DNA of 64,000 bases from Taenia hydatigena (taxonomy: Eukaryota > Platyhelminthes > Cestoda > Cyclophyllidea > Taeniidae), in assembly GCA_036345935.2 (NCBI GenBank), contig JADWOT020000006.1, positions 9,770,519-9,834,518 of the forward strand, given 5' to 3'. This document shows, in pieces, positions 41,757 to 55,500 of this stretch. Numbering within the stretch: position 1 is the first letter of the stretch; each line of letters opens with the position of its first letter. A model generated the notes under the pieces. The model searched no databases. It saw only the letters and a list, made by a program, of their open reading frames with translations, and had not been told where the DNA came from. The translations under genes and the position numbers were made by a program.

Positions 41757-44150
41757 GCATTAGCTTTAAAAGTATTATCTTAACAGGAAGTCGTTCGATC
41801 ACTATTTATTAATCTTTTCAGGGCAACTTATCCGGTTGTCGAAATTATTAATAACTTAATTAAACTAGTGTATTTGACAATAAAAGCCAGGAAATGCCCA
41901 AAAATCGTCCCTGGTTTAGGAATAATTTTACTACTGGGTTTGTGTATTCGAGCATTTCTACAATTCTAATGCATCCTGCCCATAAAGAGAAAATTTAAAC
42001 TGATTTATTGGAGTCATTCTCAAAAGTTGCGTGTCTTATCTGATGGAACTGCCTGCTCTTTAGAAACGCACCAGGATTTCACGAGTGAACGCCACACAAG
42101 AGGAACACCGGACTGTCCAAGATTTCTTAAGTCAGCCTTTATAGTCAGGTCGGTAATTTCAAAGTCATTACTGTATTTTTAAGACGTTGAATCAATAAAG
42201 TTTAATTTTTGCTTCTTTGAGGATTTGTACTTACGTTCATGGTATTTTACTGTTTTCCCCCTGTGTATAACGCACTTTATCCTAATGAGTTACCACATTC
42301 TGAATGAAGGCTTTGTGCTGATCAACATTTGCTTCAAGTGATTGTATTTCGGGCACTTTTAATCGCTCAAAATTGACACTATTTCTTGCTTTACAGTGTT
42401 ACCTTGATCATGTAAAGTGTTTTTACCACTAATTTACAAAACAAGCACAAAACAACTCGTTAATCGGAACATTGAATGTAAGGATTGCCTTTTATTCCTT
42501 CGCTATTTCTTTATTAAAACGCAGTTACAATTAAGGAGTGATCGTTGAGGGTTCGGTATCAATTCGACGGCTTCTTTCTTCATAAGCTTTTATGCGCTCG
42601 TTTCAGGGCACCTCTCAACACAAGGATCAAAGAAAGCTTGCACCATATTTAAGGAGCGATTCGGACCTTGCATTCACTATAATAACTAAAAGTAGAAGTC
42701 TATCAATTCCGAGTTCATTGCGTTTTATCTTCAGTTGTTAAAATTTGCCCACCGAGGCCGTTTGTCAGACATGATACTACACAAAATGGCCGAACATCAA
42801 ACTGAAAATATCAGATTAAATCACTTGTGCATCGTAGAATAAATAATTTACGGCCATGTTATTTTCAGTGCCGATGATATCAATGAAGCTCCTACTAACA
42901 TGTACAACATAAAAGACTTTATGCCTAGTGAAGTTGAAAAGTGCGAACCTCACAGCAATTCTGTGCAAACTTGTATTAAGCAGCACAACAACGCGAGTTC
43001 AATTTGATGCAAAGAGGGGAAACTGCTATTACGTTTTGCCTGTGGTTTCTCAATCCAAAAATCCACGTTACGTAATAATTCTCGCCTTTCCTTGACTCAC
43101 GCCAGCGAAACGTACACCTTCAGCTTTACATTTAGGATGCAATCTTGAGTAAAATATTCAGCATTTTGTGCATCTAAATAAGTCGAGCAAAAAACGGTTC
43201 TTACATTGTAATCCCATCCATCAAAGTTTGTGTGTAAAGTATTTGCGATAGGCATTTCTATTTATGCTGTATAGATTCATTTTCTAATACTATTCGGTGG
43301 TTTTGAACGCTTCCTTTTCTTGTGGCGGTTGTTTTTAGTCTACTCTACGAAGCATTTATGATATATTTTATTGTTAAACAAACATTTATTTACAACGCAT
43401 AGCATTTTAATTTATTTAATGCACATCTCATGCAAAAGCACTTGAATTAGCATTCCGCGTCGAGGTCTCATCTGCAGTACCTTTCATGTAAAGTTACTGT
43501 TAACAACAAAATGATCTGCAAATATCCCTCTTTACCGAAAACCAAGTGAAAAACCCCAAAAACACGATAGGAAATTCATTTTTATAGTTGTTGCAGACCA
43601 TTCCATAATCGTTTAGAGGATAGTAGACCTAGACAAACATTCACCACATTGAGATCATGAACTGTTGTAGGAGTCGACTTGTAAGTTTAACTCGATGTCA
43701 AAATTTGTGATAAGAGTGATTGTAGCACTACCTTGGCAGCGATTTAGGCTTTTTTAGAAAAAGTCCCAACTACAAAGTGGTGACTGGTAAATCTAGCTCT
43801 TTTTGATGAAACGGAAATCTGTATTTGAAGCAGACACTTAACTGGCCATTTTAAAAGCAATCACTTTGTGTTATACTTAAGATAAACTGTACGTGCAACT
43901 TAATGTGTTTTAATGCCACATACTTTACAGACGCTGTTGTATGCTCTTAAAGTCTCATCTAGTGCATCATGCCTACTAAGAAACTATCCTAAGATAAAAC
44001 GTTCACGTGGTAAAATATGACACCAGACCATCACAGGCCATGTTTTGGCACCAAAGCGCTGTGCAGTTCTGCAGTGCCTTAGTCGGAGATCTTAGGGTAA
44101 ACTGGACTCTGGACTGCATTTCAAAGCTGATCCCATCGATTGCCATTATT
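41757..44150. other. No gene assigned; probable 5' intron or upstream region of the protocadherin
   Basis: AT-rich, nothing coding seen on either strand. Confidence 0.5.
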
Positions 44151-44169
44151 TTCCAAGCGAAGAGGGGAC

Positions 44170-44400
44170 ACGTTTATGGGTGACACGTTCGTGGCTTTGT
44201 GGGAGGGTGCGGAGGCGAGATAATATCATCCCACCCCGCGCACATACATCCACACCTACACGTTGGGTTCGCTATTGTGTGCACCGATTGGCGGTCTCCC
44301 ACCTCATTATTTTACTCCGCTCCCTATCTCACCCAAGCCCCATATACACATGGTCCGGTTTATTCGCGTGCGCGTGTGTACGAATATGTCATTATTAGAG
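44170..44400 (-). promoter_or_regulatory. GC/CpG-richer patch with CCAAT box, candidate protocadherin promoter
   Basis: A short patch richer in G+C than its flanks contains, on the minus strand, CCGCCAATCGG (a CCAAT box, near 44284-44294) and CG-rich words around 44365. It lies 2.5 kb upstream of the protocadherin start in the right orientation. No TATA box or transcription start could be fixed. Confidence 0.25.
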
Positions 44401-47400
44401 AGGGTGGCATATAATAATCATAGAGATTGCTACACACGATAGTATGCACTCGCGTCTCTTGGATTTAAATGTGCAAAAAAGCTTTTCCTGCTGTCCAAGT
44501 GACGCGCCTAGGATTTGAATCGAATTGAAATTTCATTTGCTCAATTTGTAACTCCCGCTCCGTTGAATATCCTTCACTTTGCACAATAATGATTGAATCG
44601 AATCGAAGTCTATTGTGAGGCAAATTTCATACAAACGGTAAATAGTTTTAATAGATTGACCAGATGTGGTCAGTGCTTTCTGCATCTAAAGGTCAAAGAC
44701 GAATGCAGTAGCTTTCTAGTGGTTTGGATGAATACGCATTTAACGTCAAGTTTGTTAGCATCAGAGCTTTAGCATACGGGTTGAAGAATAACCCCACTCC
44801 GAAAAGAGGCAATTTACCACTAAAACCTAGTAGTAAGATCCATATCATAAATTGCATCCATTTTCTAGGAAACACTGAATGGTATCCAAGTTAAAAATAA
44901 AGACATTTCGGAGACTAAATTTAAATGGATGCCCGCATGAAGTGGGTTCGGAGGGTGGTCCAGATTAGCCTGTTGGATATCGTAATTTACTTACAAATAA
45001 GTTTTCAAAGTCTAGCGCAAGGCGATATGGTACACTTAAAATGCTTCCACACTAAGGTTTAAAGTTAATTTTGAGATATTTTACGATGATTTCGCTTTTG
45101 AGGTAAAATAAGTCGGTGGTATGAATGCCATTTTTCCATCTTCATGAAGTTCTTGGCCGACAGCATGAGAATGAGTTCAATTGAACTATGATCATCAGCG
45201 TACATCGTCTAATGTAACTGACGTCCAACACGGAATCAGTAATTTTGATCGTGGAGCTGGCAAAACCTGTAGCTCCTAATTTACACAGACATTTATGCAT
45301 CATTTTATGCGTAATTTCTCGAATCCAAACACCGCCTGCTTTAATAGGTGTTTTTCAAAGGCTGAAGAATCTTTTTAGGCCAGATAGAAGAAAAGTGGCG
45401 CTTAGTAGAAGCCGTATGTACAAACCTTTCCATGCCGATTTGAAAGGTATTCCACTTCGATTACTTTTTTGCGTGGCTAATTGTTGTGCGACACATTCGT
45501 TTGTGATATATCGTGCCACTTTATTGGAAAGTTGATATTTTGAACGCAATATGGTAACTTGCATCGAGCAGAAGCTTAAATTTAGCTTTGCATGGAGCAT
45601 ATTTAAAACGTCTTGAGTTGAAAATGAGATTTTCATCGTAAAGAAGAGGAGGCGCGTTGGTTTCGCACGATTTGTTAAGCCACCAGCCGAGTTAACCGTG
45701 TGAAGGTGATTGAGCTGATTTAAAAGGGTTCCAACCATGTGAATATCACGAACTTAAAATTTTGGAGGCATCATTATGAGTTAGCAAACAAATAGTGAGC
45801 TTACCAACTGATAAATAATTATTGTATTGTGCTAGCATGTCGACTACGATGCCCGTGGTATGTATTTTTACATATAGGAAGAGTCGAAGGCCTAGGGGAC
45901 TCACTGAACTTAATCACAACACAGCGAATAATCAAAAATAGCTTCTTTAATGGGAGTGTTGTAAATACTCAGCGACAGTAAATGATTCATTCGTTGACCA
46001 CATCTGTGATGGCGTGAGAAGTAAGTGACAGCGTCATTTATGCGGCCACCTGGTTTGATAATAAGATAACAAGGGTGAGTGTTGGCCGTAGTGCTGGAAA
46101 ATACTCAACCTCCGCTCCCCTGATGATAAATAGCGCTTAGCATTACTTTTATCCTTTTTGGAGCCAGTGTATCAATTCATCCTGATTTGTGCCGTTTCAA
46201 GCGGTGAAGAATAGAAAGGCAATTTGAGAAAAAATAAAGAGCGCTTGAGGGAAAGATTGGTCAACAGAGGAAATTACATTCGAGAATGGAAATAAAATGT
46301 GAGGAAACGAAGTAAGAATTTCCTCCTGTCATTATAAAGTTATTTTTCTTTTGTGCGAAATTGCGTTTCCGAGTGCTGTTTTGCAGAATCTTAAAGGTAG
46401 AACCAATATTCCTCATTTATTGATCATGAAAGAGTTATCAAGTCTCCTTATTGTAGTTAATAAACACTCAGTTACTAGATGGTGGCTCCGTCAGTAAATT
46501 TTGGAAGTTACTCCCTATGACCACATCTCCAAATTTAAATGGTGGTGCAGGCACCATAGATTTACAACATTCGAAATTGGATGGTCCATTCTGGTTCAAT
46601 AATTTCATGTCATTCCATCAAATTTAAAAATCTGCGTAAATCAATTGTGTTATGTTGTGTGTGGAAAGAATACCTGTTCGTTTGTTGTCGTGACCGGAAT
46701 TACCAACATATCTGATCAAAGGAAATTCTGTAATGGCTTGCACAGCAAACCCTCCTTTAGTAAACATACTCACATTCACTAGTCCCTGTACAAATTTCGA
46801 TGGAAAGATTCAGAAATTTCACTAAGGGAACACCACTTTCCGATAATGGCTTTTGTAACGTTGTTAAAGCCTGCCATTCCCTAATTTTTTTCACGATGAT
46901 GATTGTTTGTTCATTCATCAAAACCACATTTAATTGATGAGTTTCTTGTATCCTCAAAATTTATCGCCAAATTTTTCTCATGGAAAGCTGATAATCGTTT
47001 GGGCGTTGTCTAGCAAACCCAAGCATACCTTTCTCAGAAATCGAGCGCATCCAAACTCTTAGAGAAAAGGCATACACCAATCCTCATATAAATGTCCTTA
47101 AAAAAATAAAATTGACCAAACGTGGTTGTTTTTTTTCAGTAAAAAGAAGAGAAGGGTGAGGTAGATGGAGACAGTGACAGAGAACGAAAACACAGCAATC
47201 GCATATCAACCCCCTCCTTCTCTTTGAAATAACACTACTCTCGATGCGGTCTTCCCTGTAATTATGTATCCTTACTCCTTTTCCTTTCAACCATGGACGT
47301 GCGTAAGGGTGCAGAGTAACGGAGTCAGACACTTCAGTGTATTTCCGTTACAAGGCACCCATGTTCGTTTCTAATATCGGTGTGGGTCCGTTTTAATTAC

Positions 47401-50400
47401 AGGACCTTTCCAAATTAAAGTCTCAACCTACTTCTGAATGCGAGTTGGCAAATCTGGTATTATGTCAAAGTCCCATAATGAGTTGTTGAGGGTAGAGTTA
47501 AACTAGTATTAATCCACATCTAGCCTTTGCATTTTTTAGAGTTTAATGCATACGTCAGGGTCTGTCTGCGACCCTTTAGACAGATTTATTTTCTTTTCTC
47601 GTGAGGCCTTTATGAATCCTGGTGCAAGCTAATGTTCACAATTAACATACCTTAAAGTTTCCACCAATACGCCTCTATACTACAGCACCGCGTGTAATAT
47701 AGAGGGATTACCAATTTAGAAGGAATGGTTCAACAGACCGTTTGGGTATCTTTCTGCTGCGGTCTTCACCCCTTTTGCGCCTTTCTTGAATTGGTCGGTA
47801 GCAAATCAGCAGCACTCACGCTAAGTGCGCTTTGAGCAAGTGGGTTTAGCTAATGAAACAACTTAAGCACTTGGGCACTTTTATTAGCTAAGACTCTTGA
47901 TCAAATCTAAAACAGATTAGTTGCCAAAAAAGGTGTTAATTGATGCCTTCAACAAATCTACCTTCATCGCTGTGCTAGATCCAGCTTACATATTCACAAG
48001 CAATCAGAGTGGAAAAGGGAGAGAGCAAACAGTTGCATCTTTTTCATACCGACTTTGCATCGAGCCAACGCTGCAATGTTCTGCACGGAGAGGTGATGGG
48101 GCAGGATGCGACGGAGCGAGTAGTGCTGACCAGGCCACCTTTATCTTTGCGCTTGCATCTACTTGCCGCACTCACCTTCAAAGGGGAACCAGCCTCTCAC
48201 AAATCCCATCTTTATGAGAGTTGCAAAACAAATTCTACCTTGCTATGTTCAACTTTAGCTTCGTTAGACAACGCCAAACAGGCCTATTCTACCGTTTATT
48301 TTCGAATTCCAACAAATATATGCCAGCAAACCAATTTGTTTATAAAAGCCGGTGACAACGTACATCACATATGCAGCAAATAATAACAGCATAGTTAGTG
48401 AATTTCCTTCGAATACTATGCCATGCATTTGAATATGTCACGCGTTAAAAGTGAAAACACCATTTTAGCTTTATGGATATTTGGCCCATCTTGATGATCA
48501 AGGGCCGATGGCACGACTAACTCCTTGATCCGCACACGCGATCCCATTCCCGCGAAAAAAAGGCTACTATAGTTTGATCGTTTCTTTTACTGAACTCGTT
48601 GAAATGAATGCCAGTGACACAAGCCCGATGAGTTGAGCTCCATTTTCTCTAGTCTGTCTTTGCGGCAGTGCCTGGCTAATGGTGCTGTTGGAAGGCAGTT
48701 TGATAGCCCACATCACCTTCCTACAAGTCATACAATGTTTTAGCTATCGCATTAGTAACTACCCGAAAGTTGCAACACCAATAAAAGCATGAATACCCAA
48801 AAATTTCCGTCTCTTAGGATCAAAACGAGAGAATAATTTTAATGAAACTAATTGTTTTAAAAATATGCGTTACATATCACTAAATAAATTCTTTCATTTG
48901 CGCTAGCGAGACGTGGGAATAAAGCAGTCAAATTTACCATGACTAACAATAAATATTTTGCATGGTAATTAGGTGAATCCTTTTGCTCGTATTGCGATGA
49001 GTGTAACAATTTAGTTTCCCAGCACCAAAAACGATCAAAGGAATAAATGCAGGTTACACTTTTCTCTCGACTAGATTCTAAGCGAGCGCTTTAATGAATG
49101 CCTTTTTAGCATAAAAAAATACTCAAAAGGTGCCAAAATAGGAAATAGAATTTCTCAGTGAAGGGTTCGGCTCAATAAGCAATTGAGAAATACTGCAGTG
49201 AATTCGGGTCTGTAAATCCCCTTTGAGAAAGCAACATACTTATAGTGACAGTGAACATGAAATCTGAGAACCACCTTCGTGTTTCGTCTCCTTGTTTGCG
49301 TGACCCTTTGGCCGATTTCCAAGTGATATATTTCTGTTTGCTGTCGGCTTGGGCTTTTAAACACATATAAATGCCACACCACACAGAGTGTTCATCTACA
49401 TGCATACCCACATAGGGAGGGAGACCCCGCGTGTTTAATGGTTTCTTATCGTGTCGCTCAGTTCAGGCGCCTCCTCCATCCCTTCCGCGTTTGTTTCGAG
49501 CATTGATCAACAGTGAAACAGATGCAAGCAATCCAGACCGAACATCCCGCTAACGCGACGTGAATTCAAGGCAAGCAATCGAGGTGGGGATCAAAAGTCA
49601 TTATCATTTACAATTTTTAACCATCTTCAGAGTTAAAAATATCGTTTCCCGCCGTTGCCACCAGATGATAGTCATGCATGCAACTCAAGCAAAAGGTATA
49701 ATTTTAGAACATCCAGGTCCGAAAACGTTGGAATAGGATGTGGTAGAAGGGAGCTTAGGAGTGAACTTTTTAATGTCAATTTGTTTAAAAGTAAATATCT
49801 TGGGGCTTTAACTGCACTTTTAAAATATAGGCATGTTCACATATTAAAATTGTAGGAATGTTACTAATTTTACTAATTATTCGCGGCCCTTAGTGAAAAA
49901 CAAAAGCTCACTAAAATCACCAACTTAGAAACACTTTGATAAATTCAATAAGTCCAAAATTTCTAGTTAACTTTTAAATGCCATTTCTTATTGGTTTAAT
50001 GACTCCATTAATAAGCGAATGGGGATTCAGAATGTCTAACACTATCCTAGTGCAGAATATCGGCAACTCTTCCCATCGCTTTCCCAAATCCCCAGCTTGA
50101 ATAGCGTCATTTTCGTGTATTTTGATTTATGGGTCCAGGTTAGTAAAAAATGCTAAAGTTTCATGAGTATAATCATCTTCCAATTCCACCCATGGATTAC
50201 ACTTCATACCGTTTATTTGAGTTTAAAGGTTCCGTAAAGTAGAATTTCTCTGTGCACTATGATATAGTTTGCAAAAAGCTGTGCCAGCGGACCAATTGGA
50301 GGCAAATTTTGCTAGTCCAGCCAACACATCATAACATTTCAACTAATACCATGACTGATTCCCCTTTCAGTGACATACAAAAGTGGCAGATTTCGATGGC

Positions 50401-52085
50401 TCGGAGATTAAACTGCGATATCGTTTTGAGATCGTTGTCGTTATCAAGACGGTCAGCTATAAAAACCCTCACTAGCTACAACTTACGCCAGACGGTCACG
50501 TATTTTATTTGAGCACTGCATCCGGGGTTGTAAAGGTGACAAATCGTTTCTACTGAGGGCAACGATAATCATCGCAATTAACGACGGCGTTTACAGCGAT
50601 AGTTGATGAGTTTTAGAGGGCTATGAAGCCACAAATGCAAGACTGTTCTACAAATTGATTTTTTTGGGTAAAATACTGCTAGCTTTGAAAATCAAAATAA
50701 AACTGGTTTCTTGCACAGCACTTAGCAGTAAAACAGTCCCATGTTATACTCATTATTCGTGCTAAAATTGAGTGCCTGTACAAGGTTGAAGGGGCATTAT
50801 TGAAATCGTCATTCATTAAGAACTAATAGCGCTCAATCATATTAATGTTTAAGCGCCCGTGGCTTTAGTGACCTGTTAAATTACGTGTTAAACTCATGCA
50901 ATTTTATAAATTTAGTTGTACATCCCATTATTACATCTTTTGTAGTGTCACCTAGATCAGACTATTTTCATTGCAACTCCCATGTTCCTGTAAACTTTTG
51001 AAGCAATCCTCAATGAGTACCACACAATTAATTTCACCTTTGCTACACTCCGTGTGGTCCTCACTGACTCCTGACTTGATCATTTATGGCATATATAACA
51101 GATGCCCTGACGTCCATCTCTATAGGACTTCTCAGGCTGCTTAAATGCAGCTTTGCGCAGTCGCGGATGATGTTTTTCGGCACGGCGCTGATAAGTTTAT
51201 TTTCCTTCACCGCTCCTAAGGACGGTCTCATTAATAGATTAATGTTTACGCTTCAAAGTTTGATTCCCTCAAAATTTTCAGTTTTCCGCCTCACCACCCT
51301 CATATCGCCCTAACCGTGAAATGCACCCACGTCTTCTCTGTTGCATGTATGTTTTACCTCAACCTTGAAGGAGTTCACTTATTACTGGATACTAGGCTTT
51401 GTTGCTTTTGCACGGCAAAAATCCATGCAATATATCATTGCTTTGCCATTCCTGATCGCACATTTTATTTAAAGATCAACTCACCTAAGCAATTTTTATT
51501 TTCCAATAATCACATTACAATTACTTTACACTTGAATTTTATGGATTCCATTCTCTAGAAAAGTATTTCATTCGTAAGTGAAATGGGTCGATCGAAAGCG
51601 GATGCTTAGACATCAACAAGTTGACTTCTTCACTCTGGCTCACTTAAAATAAGTAGAATGGATTGTAGCTTTCAGTTTTGAACAAATGAAAGACGCAGAA
51701 TTTCCCAAGGGAAATTCGACTTCAAGCTGCCATTAACTTCTGGTGATAAATTGCCCATTTGCTTAAAGCATCTTGGCTCATATAGCAAAGCATTTTGCAT
51801 GAATTTTCAAAAGAATTTGGTAGCGGTTTTTCACCTTTAGGCACGTTAGAAAATGCCTGATTTGGCATAAATTTTTTTAAATAACGAGAGGGCTAGAAGG
51901 GAGTATTAAGCGTCTAGTTATCCCCTTATACAATGTGCCAGTAATCGAAAACGAACTGTAATTACATGCTTATTTTTTTAGCTTAGCATTGGATAGATTT
52001 CGGGTTTTAAGCGACGCCATGAACAGACATTTAGGAATGAATAATAAACTTACTCAGTTGATAGCGAACACAGTATAATATTCCA
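44401..52085. other. No gene assigned
   Basis: AT-rich throughout. Open frames at 45245-45535 (+), 45355-45738 (-), 47921-48383 (+) and 49172-49411 (-) carry no recognised domain. A slightly GC-richer stretch at 48010-48215 stays open on the + strand but lacks splice or poly(A) context. Confidence 0.45.
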
Positions 52086-52089
52086 GTAG

Positions 52090-52470
52090 TTTGTTAGAGT
52101 GGAACAACAACGACGTCCATGAAGCAGACGTGGCGTGGGTACCCTTGCGTATAGTTGAATGGGTGGTTGGACGGGTCGTTGAGACGGGTCTGCTAAGTGG
52201 GCTATGGGCAAGCGCGAGGTGGGACACGCAGCCCTCGTGCCTCCATCCTCTATCCATCAGTCCATCCGTCCACCCACGCTTCCCTCCATACAGCCAATCA
52301 GGACGGTCCACACATGCGCACTTGCGCGTGCACTCTCAGTTGTCACTGCACGCCCATTTACGTGGATTTCCATGAGGCTACAGGCGTCTGTAGGTTTCCA
52401 CGTTCATGTGAACTTCCACCTGGTCCATTACTCGCACCGTCATCCCTTTGTGTGCATATCAGTGTGCATG
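52090..52470. promoter_or_regulatory. CpG-rich patch with CCAAT box
   Basis: About 380 bases of raised G+C include a tract of repeated tccatcc/tccgtcc words (52240-52290), GCCAATCAGG near 52290-52299 and ATGCGCACTTGCGCGTGC (52314-52331). The last resembles the words in the 18.4-18.9 kb patch. Overlapping frames are open on both strands because of composition. It is promoter-like, with no associated gene identified. Confidence 0.3.
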
Positions 52471-52559
52471 TTTTCTAACCACAATCTCACCTCTACTGAA
52501 AGAACAAGTTTCTGCTCGATAGGGAAGCATTAGAAGAATGTTCCTGAAGCTCACTCTTC

Positions 52560-55500
52560 CCACTTTGCTATGCCAACCCAGGTCCAACCATCCCACTCCC
52601 TGATAGCTATTTCGCGGAACTCTTATTAACGTCTCTCCAAACCATTTTATCAGATAATTTTCTTTCAATCCAAAGCAGTACCCAACTTGCCAGAATACGT
52701 CTATTTGGCTTGATGATAAACGAGTTTTTGGAATGTAGAAATGTTGGGTTTAATAAGTTGCTCCACTTCAAATTTTTTAAAACACGAAATAACGCAACAG
52801 GCAGATTAAACAGAAGGATTTGTATGAAGGTTTTTAGCCGAACGTTTTTTGCTTGGTACCGCACTGTTATCTGCCCACTCTCAAGTTGCCTGCACAGCAT
52901 GGCTAAAGTGATACGAGATGTCAATGTCAATGAGCCAGTTGCCGTTAGCGGTCAAAACCGTATTTGAAATATAATAAAGAGTTTGTTCTTAGTTTTAATT
53001 CGGAGTGTGTCAGCCACTTTCCAATGTTAAGTTGTATTCTATGATTTGATGGAAGTCATTCCTTCAAATAAGAATTTTCAAAGACTCACCTTGCAGGTAG
53101 TAATCTTTTTTAAAAAACTTAAATTTGAAGTAGTTTTGTAAGATTTTATCAAATAGAAATGCCCAATTTTATGAGGTTTGAAATGAAGGGGTCCTACATG
53201 CCAAATTTTAGACTCGCGGGAATTGCAATGGTACTTCCTCTCTAAGAACTTCTAAGTGCACCCTTGGCAGAGTTATCGTAGGAGAGACTCTCATTTCCAA
53301 TGGCCACAAAATTGCAACAGCAACATACATGCTTGCATTGAATTTATCGCGTTCCAAGTGGCGTCAGTTGTTCCCGTGAGCTACTTTTGGGAATCCATAG
53401 AGGTTGACAGCCATAATTCCAATGTCGACGTCTTATGCGTCTACTGGGCACATTAAACAAGGAGGAAAGTGGCAACTGTCAGTGCTTCGCTCTGGTCCCT
53501 TACCACCAAAAAACCATCTGCGGAGATGTCCATTCATTGTGAACACCACTTACGCATTCTTCCTTAAGCAAGGGACAAGCATAAACATTTCTCGGGAGTT
53601 GTTTACTCGCAATTGGATTTGCTCAGTTGTTCTTTCACTAATTATTTCTGCATTGAGTTGTACAGAATAGAGTCGCTCATCAGACCCTGACATGACGTGC
53701 GCAAACACTTCGGCATTTAGCAACTTCTTAACATTTATTGCTTTCAAATTGTAATCTCAAATCTTCTCATATTCTATGAATGCAAAGGTGTCCCTGACTT
53801 GACATAGATACCGAACACTACCTCTCCGAGTTATGCCATATACAACATTCACAAATACATTTTTATCCAAGAAAAAGTCGCGGAGTTTGTTTAACCGATC
53901 TGTCTAATGGCAGAGGAAGATACAGAGAAGCTGATTTCATTCTTGCCATCACGATGCGAATGCAAAACTATTTAACTTACTATGTGTATATTCTCAGATT
54001 CGCAAAGCAATATGATTCAGTTTTGAAGGGCATTAAAAGAAGGGTTAAAACCACATTTCTTTAACGAAATATCAAAGCTAGACGTAAATTGTCGACTCGG
54101 AAGCACGTGTTTTGCAGACAACACTCAGGTGCAATTTCGGCTTATACTTGATCAGAACAAGGAGCCAAATGGCCAGGTGGATGATTCACGACGCCCAGCT
54201 TCCTAAAAAAATGAATATTTAACCTTGTAAATCTCTTGAAACATCAGTGCGAGTGTAAGTGGTAAGCACTTATGAAGGCACTTTTAGTAAAATAATTCCA
54301 TCTACCAAGTTATAAAAACAAGCAGGAAATTTAGTCCATCACTTAGTGAACGGATTAGAATAGGTGGATTCGTGAGCCAGTAAGCTGTCTTCTATCTCCT
54401 TTCTTGTCTTCTTTTAACAAAGAAAACCCAAAACTGCTCGAAATGGTTGCTTAAAGGGTGCGTGGGAAGACGGGAGGGACGAGATCATCCAGGCTGTGAT
54501 ATCTTACAGTCATTGGCATGTTTCTTGTGTAAAAATTGTATACATGAGTATGAATGAGACATCTGAATTCGTGAAGGAAATCAAGGCGATCATATATTTA
54601 TTGAGGGACCCGTATTAGGCAGGACTTAAAAATACCCTATTTTTTAAATTAGCGCATTCGCGTTTTACAATAAGCAAAATCTTCGTCAAATTACGAGTCT
54701 GTTGCATTCTTGATGGCTAAGTTTTCAGGCGCGTTTTATGGACTAAAATGGGTAATTTAAATTGGAGCACTATAGACTCCTTATAAGTTTCCAATGCAGT
54801 CAGCATCAATTCCGACCACATTTCTTCCAATAAAAAAGGCCTCCCGACGATGAAAATAAAGTATTTTATCCCCAACAGTTAGGTTTTTAGTGGGAAGAGA
54901 AGTCAAAGAAAGGCATTTAAGATTAAGTGTACGTGATCCTTGTTTTCCCATTCAAACTGAGGGAGCAGACCCACCTGTAATTCGTCCAATTTTGCCAGTA
55001 TAGTATTGTGCATATGCGAATTGAAAACTACGATACAAATAGAGAGTCTGTGAAAATGGTTTTAGTAAATAAGGTACCCTTTTACTGGTAAAAGTCACAC
55101 ATTGTAAGCGGGCTTTGTGATTTCATAGTATGTTTTCTGTGGTCGTAAGAGCTCTACTAAGAGGTTATTTTCGAAAAAATCGACCAGATAATTAGTATGA
55201 AACTTTGACTTACAAGTAGCATTTTTATTAATCAAAACCTTCAAAACCATTCGGTATTTGTATTTGACTCTTATACTTCCCCTCAGTATGTTTTCCGTTC
55301 GTTCAAAAAAGTACTCCACCAATTCATCGTTTTCCTTATGATTTTCTCTTGTAGTCAAATCATGCTGTACACAAATCTTCTATCAGTTTCCAAGACTCCA
55401 TCCGAGCCATTATAGGAACGATACGAGCGAATTAGGGAGCTGTGTTTTAAAGAAACTAAACGAACCGGTTGAATTTTGACCAAAACATTAATAAGGAATT

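Noticed and set aside
45245..45738. Overlapping 96-codon (+) and 127-codon (-) ORFs
   Set aside because: No homology, both strands open, no supporting signals.
47921..48383. Two overlapping + strand ORFs (98 and 124 codons)
   Set aside because: Different frames of the same GC-richer stretch; no conserved content or gene signals seen.
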